Origin: DAINBT01 sp036732785
GTDB taxonomy: Bacteria; Planctomycetota; Phycisphaerae; Sedimentisphaerales; SM23-30
Length of the DNA: 54,784 bases
Reading direction: 5' to 3'
Assembly: GCA_964537505.1 (NCBI GenBank)
Contig: CAZICK010000013.1
Coordinates: 1 to 54,784 of the forward strand
The notes beneath the pieces were generated by a model that was not told where the DNA came from, did no database searches, and worked only from the letters and a program-made list of their open reading frames with translations. Below, one piece after another: positions 53,094 to 54,784 of the stretch. The translations under genes were made by a program, and so were the position numbers. Every line of letters begins with the position of its first letter. Positions within the stretch are counted from its first letter, which is position 1.

Positions 53094-54457
53094 CGTGTTT
53101 CCTTTTTATCCGCGGATGATGCAGATTTGCGCAGAGGGTTTTTCATGATTTTATCTGCGCCCCTCTGCGCAAGCTGCGGACGATCTTCCGCTGAGGCCCC
53201 TTCGATCAGCTTACGCTCTTTTTCTATTTCCACGCGGAGTTGTTCTTCCGTCGGCAGGCAAAGCATATACTTGGAGGCGAAAATCTGTTTGCGATCCTTC
53301 AGCACCGAGTATCGAGCAACGGTTTCGTTATTCTCCGTGCAGAGGATCAGCCCGATGGTTGGGTTGTCATCCGACGCCACGAAAAGGTCGTCATACATCC
53401 GCACATAACCGTCTATCTGCCCCACATCCGCATGTGTCAGATCGTCCACCTTCAAGTCTATCAACAGGTAGAATTTCAGGCGACAGTGGTAGAACACCAG
53501 ATCAATAAAGCGGTCGTCATCTCCGATACGGATGTGCTTCTGCCGGGCGACAAAGGCAAAGCCATTTCCCAGTTCGAGCAGGAACCGCTGTAAATGAGTG
53601 ATGATGCCACGCTCCAAATCCGACTCCCGAAAATCGGCCACTTCTGGAAGTCCCAGAAACTCCAGCACATACGGATTTTTCAGTTCATCGCTGGCGGGTG
53701 TAACCGGAACCGGCAGACATCGCCCTTCGGCCAACATCTTCTCGGGCTTACGGCTTTTTTGAATCCGTTCGAAATAGTAGGAATGGATTTGCCGCTCCAG
53801 TGTGCGCTTGTCCCATCCCCCCGCGACCGCTTCGCGCTCATAAAAATCTCGCGCATCCAGATTCTCCACCCGCATCAGGGCGCGGTAATGGGACCACGAG
53901 AGCTGCGAAGAGAAGCCTTGCTGGAATTCGTCACCCAGCGGGTGGCTTTTTTGCCCCGCCGCCAATTCCCTGCCCGCTGGGCGGAGAATTGCCATCTCGG
54001 GAGATTCCCCGCCCATTGGGCGTGGAATTGACTGTTCCGAAGATTTAGTACCCGCCGGGTACTGAATTGGGTCTCCAGCAGATTCCCCACCCATTGGGCG
54101 GAGAATTGGATACCGATCAGAAAAGGCCATGTAGAACTGCCGGAAATCCCACAAATTGGTGATAGAGAAACCCTTTCCATACCGCTCAGTCAATCGGGAA
54201 GAAAGCTGCTCCACCACTTGCTTTCCGTATTCCGCCCGCCCCTTGCCGCCTTGAAGCTCCTGCACGATCTCCCGCCCGATCAGCCAGTAGGCCAGCACCA
54301 TGTTCGTGTTGACCGCGCGAACAACATGCTGCCTGGCCTGCTCCAGAATCGAGACCACACGATCAAACAAGGGATTATCCGCAGTTTTACGCAGATGCTT
54401 TTTCGTTATTTTGTCTGCACTCCTCTGCGCCATCTGTGGATGCTTCTTCTTACTCAT
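53090..54457 (-). CDS. YhcG/DUF1016-family PD-(D/E)XK nuclease with tandem repeats
   Basis: 455 aa from the ATG at 54457, with GGAGG 6 nt upstream. The N-terminal DUF1016 helical domain (NTNMVLAYWLIGREIVQELQ) is followed by a 39-bp in-frame repeat array (about residues 110-178; 13-aa units such as ILRPMGGES). The C-terminal nuclease domain (SWSHYRALMRVEN, then IDLVFYHCRLKFYLLIDLK, the D..E/D.K core) comes next. Both ends carry a related segment (PQMAQRSADKITKK and PQLAQRGADKIMKN) derived from a dispersed repeat. Overlaps with the gene before (8 bp) and after (4 bp) indicate an operon. Confidence 0.88.
   Translation of the reverse strand: MSKKKHPQMAQRSADKITKKHLRKTADNPLFDRVVSILEQARQHVVRAVNTNMVLAYWLIGREIVQELQGGKGRAEYGKQVVEQLSSRLTERYGKGFSITNLWDFRQFYMAFSDRYPILRPMGGESAGDPIQYPAGTKSSEQSIPRPMGGESPEMAILRPAGRELAAGQKSHPLGDEFQQGFSSQLSWSHYRALMRVENLDARDFYEREAVAGGWDKRTLERQIHSYYFERIQKSRKPEKMLAEGRCLPVPVTPASDELKNPYVLEFLGLPEVADFRESDLERGIITHLQRFLLELGNGFAFVARQKHIRIGDDDRFIDLVFYHCRLKFYLLIDLKVDDLTHADVGQIDGYVRMYDDLFVASDDNPTIGLILCTENNETVARYSVLKDRKQIFASKYMLCLPTEEQLRVEIEKERKLIEGASAEDRPQLAQRGADKIMKNPLRKSASSADKKETR
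53104..53190. repeat. Dispersed repeat copy in the 3' end of the YhcG gene
   Basis: CAGAGG, TTTTATCTGCGCCCCTCTGC and flanking bases match the copy at 54370-54445 in the same gene and, partly, sequence near 37850. Confidence 0.6.
53926..54120. repeat. 39-bp in-frame tandem repeat in the YhcG gene
   Basis: ATTC(C)CCGCCCATTGGGCGG-type units begin at 53926, 53965, 54004, 54043 and 54082, exactly 39 bp apart. The central bases vary among units (CCCATTGGG, CCCGCTGGG, CCCGCCGGG, CCCAGCGGG), each keeping a small palindrome. Confidence 0.85.
54370..54445. repeat. Dispersed repeat copy in the 5' end of the YhcG gene
   Basis: ATTATCCGCAGTTTTACGCA followed by ATTTTGTCTGCACTCCTCTG corresponds to the copy at 53104-53190. 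Confidence 0.6.
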
Positions 54458-54784
54458 TATTCGCCTCCATCGGACGAACCATGGACTCAATAAAGGCGAT
54501 CTCGGCCTTCGTCAGGCCGTATTTCTTGTAGAGCTTCACGTCAGTCCAAGGCTCGGCGAAGTCCTGTATGGGTACAAACGAATAGACTTTCTTCATTCCA
54601 TTCTGAGTGCTCTTGATTAACAAGACCAAGAAACGAAACAAACGCGTCTCAATATATGAAATCACATTCTGTGCTATGGATTCAGTTGGAAATGGCCCAA
54701 TGAGAAGGTAGGTCTCAGTACAGCAAGAGTTACTAATCAGTACATGGTATAGGCTACAGATTTGGCATGAAAAAAAGAACTGAC
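54450..54784 (-). CDS. Eco57I-type DNA methyltransferase, C-terminal fragment (partial)
   Basis: The frame is open to the window edge, so the N-terminus is missing; about 110 aa are visible. The visible part has the conserved C-terminus of this methylase group: SNSCCTETYLLIGPF, then KKVYSFVPIQDFAEPWT and KYGLTKAEIAFIESMVRPME. It modifies host DNA in a restriction-modification system. Its stop codon overlaps the YhcG start by 8 bp, so it is the upstream gene of the defence operon. Confidence 0.85.
   Translation of the reverse strand, partial: QFFFSCQICSLYHVLISNSCCTETYLLIGPFPTESIAQNVISYIETRLFRFLVLLIKSTQNGMKKVYSFVPIQDFAEPWTDVKLYKKYGLTKAEIAFIESMVRPMEANNE

Noticed and set aside
52299..53408. 369-codon plus-strand frame
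   Set aside because: It is antisense to the helicase and YhcG genes and has no family-like sequence.

Overview
The window reads as a chromosomal segment of a Planctomycetota bacterium, probably Phycisphaerae/Sedimentisphaerales-like. The basis is a combination, not a marker gene: exported proteins ending in dockerin-like repeats, SUMF1 proteins with an N-terminal Ig-like domain, an RDD protein with a large extracytoplasmic half, and many short palindromic intergenic repeats. No rRNA or tRNA gene was recognised. The lineage call is inference.

Region 1 (1-19 kb, mostly plus strand) is housekeeping. It holds a self-cleaving XRE/S24 repressor with a palindromic operator, recG, a minus-strand psd-pssA-pcm operon divergent from eno, a DivIC/FtsB-like protein after eno, a degenerate receiver protein followed by groES-groEL, and a solitary parB with a perfect parS palindrome about 0.7 kb upstream. 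A ComEA-like protein, a small Cys-containing protein, a lipoprotein and an RDD membrane protein follow.

Region 2 (19-33.6 kb, minus strand) is a long co-directional block: cysK, FHA, mfd, a SurA-like PPIase, a GxxExxY ORF, a HIT hydrolase, a MazG-like protein, lysS, a LolCDE-like lipoprotein exporter (two permeases and an ATPase), a branched-chain aminotransferase and a HAD hydrolase. An exported O-methyltransferase, an APC permease and a nucleoside deaminase come next.

Region 3 (36.6-44.2 kb) is the highlight: a complete diversity-generating retroelement (DGR). An avd gene overlaps a DGR-type reverse transcriptase by ATGA. A 115-bp template repeat (TR, 41494-41608) lies inside the 3' end of the RT reading frame. 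Two exported SUMF1/C-type-lectin-fold target genes flank the core, one on each side, and each ends in a 115-bp variable repeat (VR). VR1 differs from TR at 15 positions, all template adenines. VR2 differs at 16 adenines plus one G-to-C. Both VRs are followed by a conserved non-coding flank and, 46-48 nt beyond the VR, by a hairpin with a GAA loop that TR lacks. The two targets share leader, RBS and signal peptide, so they look like a segmental duplication. Palindromic repeats and a GIY-YIG ORF sit between RT and target 2.

Region 4 (43.7-54.8 kb) is accessory DNA. It holds a four-helix-bundle (S23-type) ORF, a 1272-aa exported multidomain protein with CARDB and dockerin-like ends, a decayed gene followed by three small genes resembling a phage-derived cassette, and a minus-strand restriction/defence operon. 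That operon has the C-terminus of an Eco57I-type methylase, a YhcG/DUF1016 nuclease with a 39-bp in-frame tandem repeat, a GIY-YIG/SF2 helicase, and a small ORF.

MITE-like elements (4776-4951 and 24484-24540, with a possible relic at 19774), a 22-bp satellite (about 38005-38270) and dispersed palindromes punctuate the intergenic DNA.
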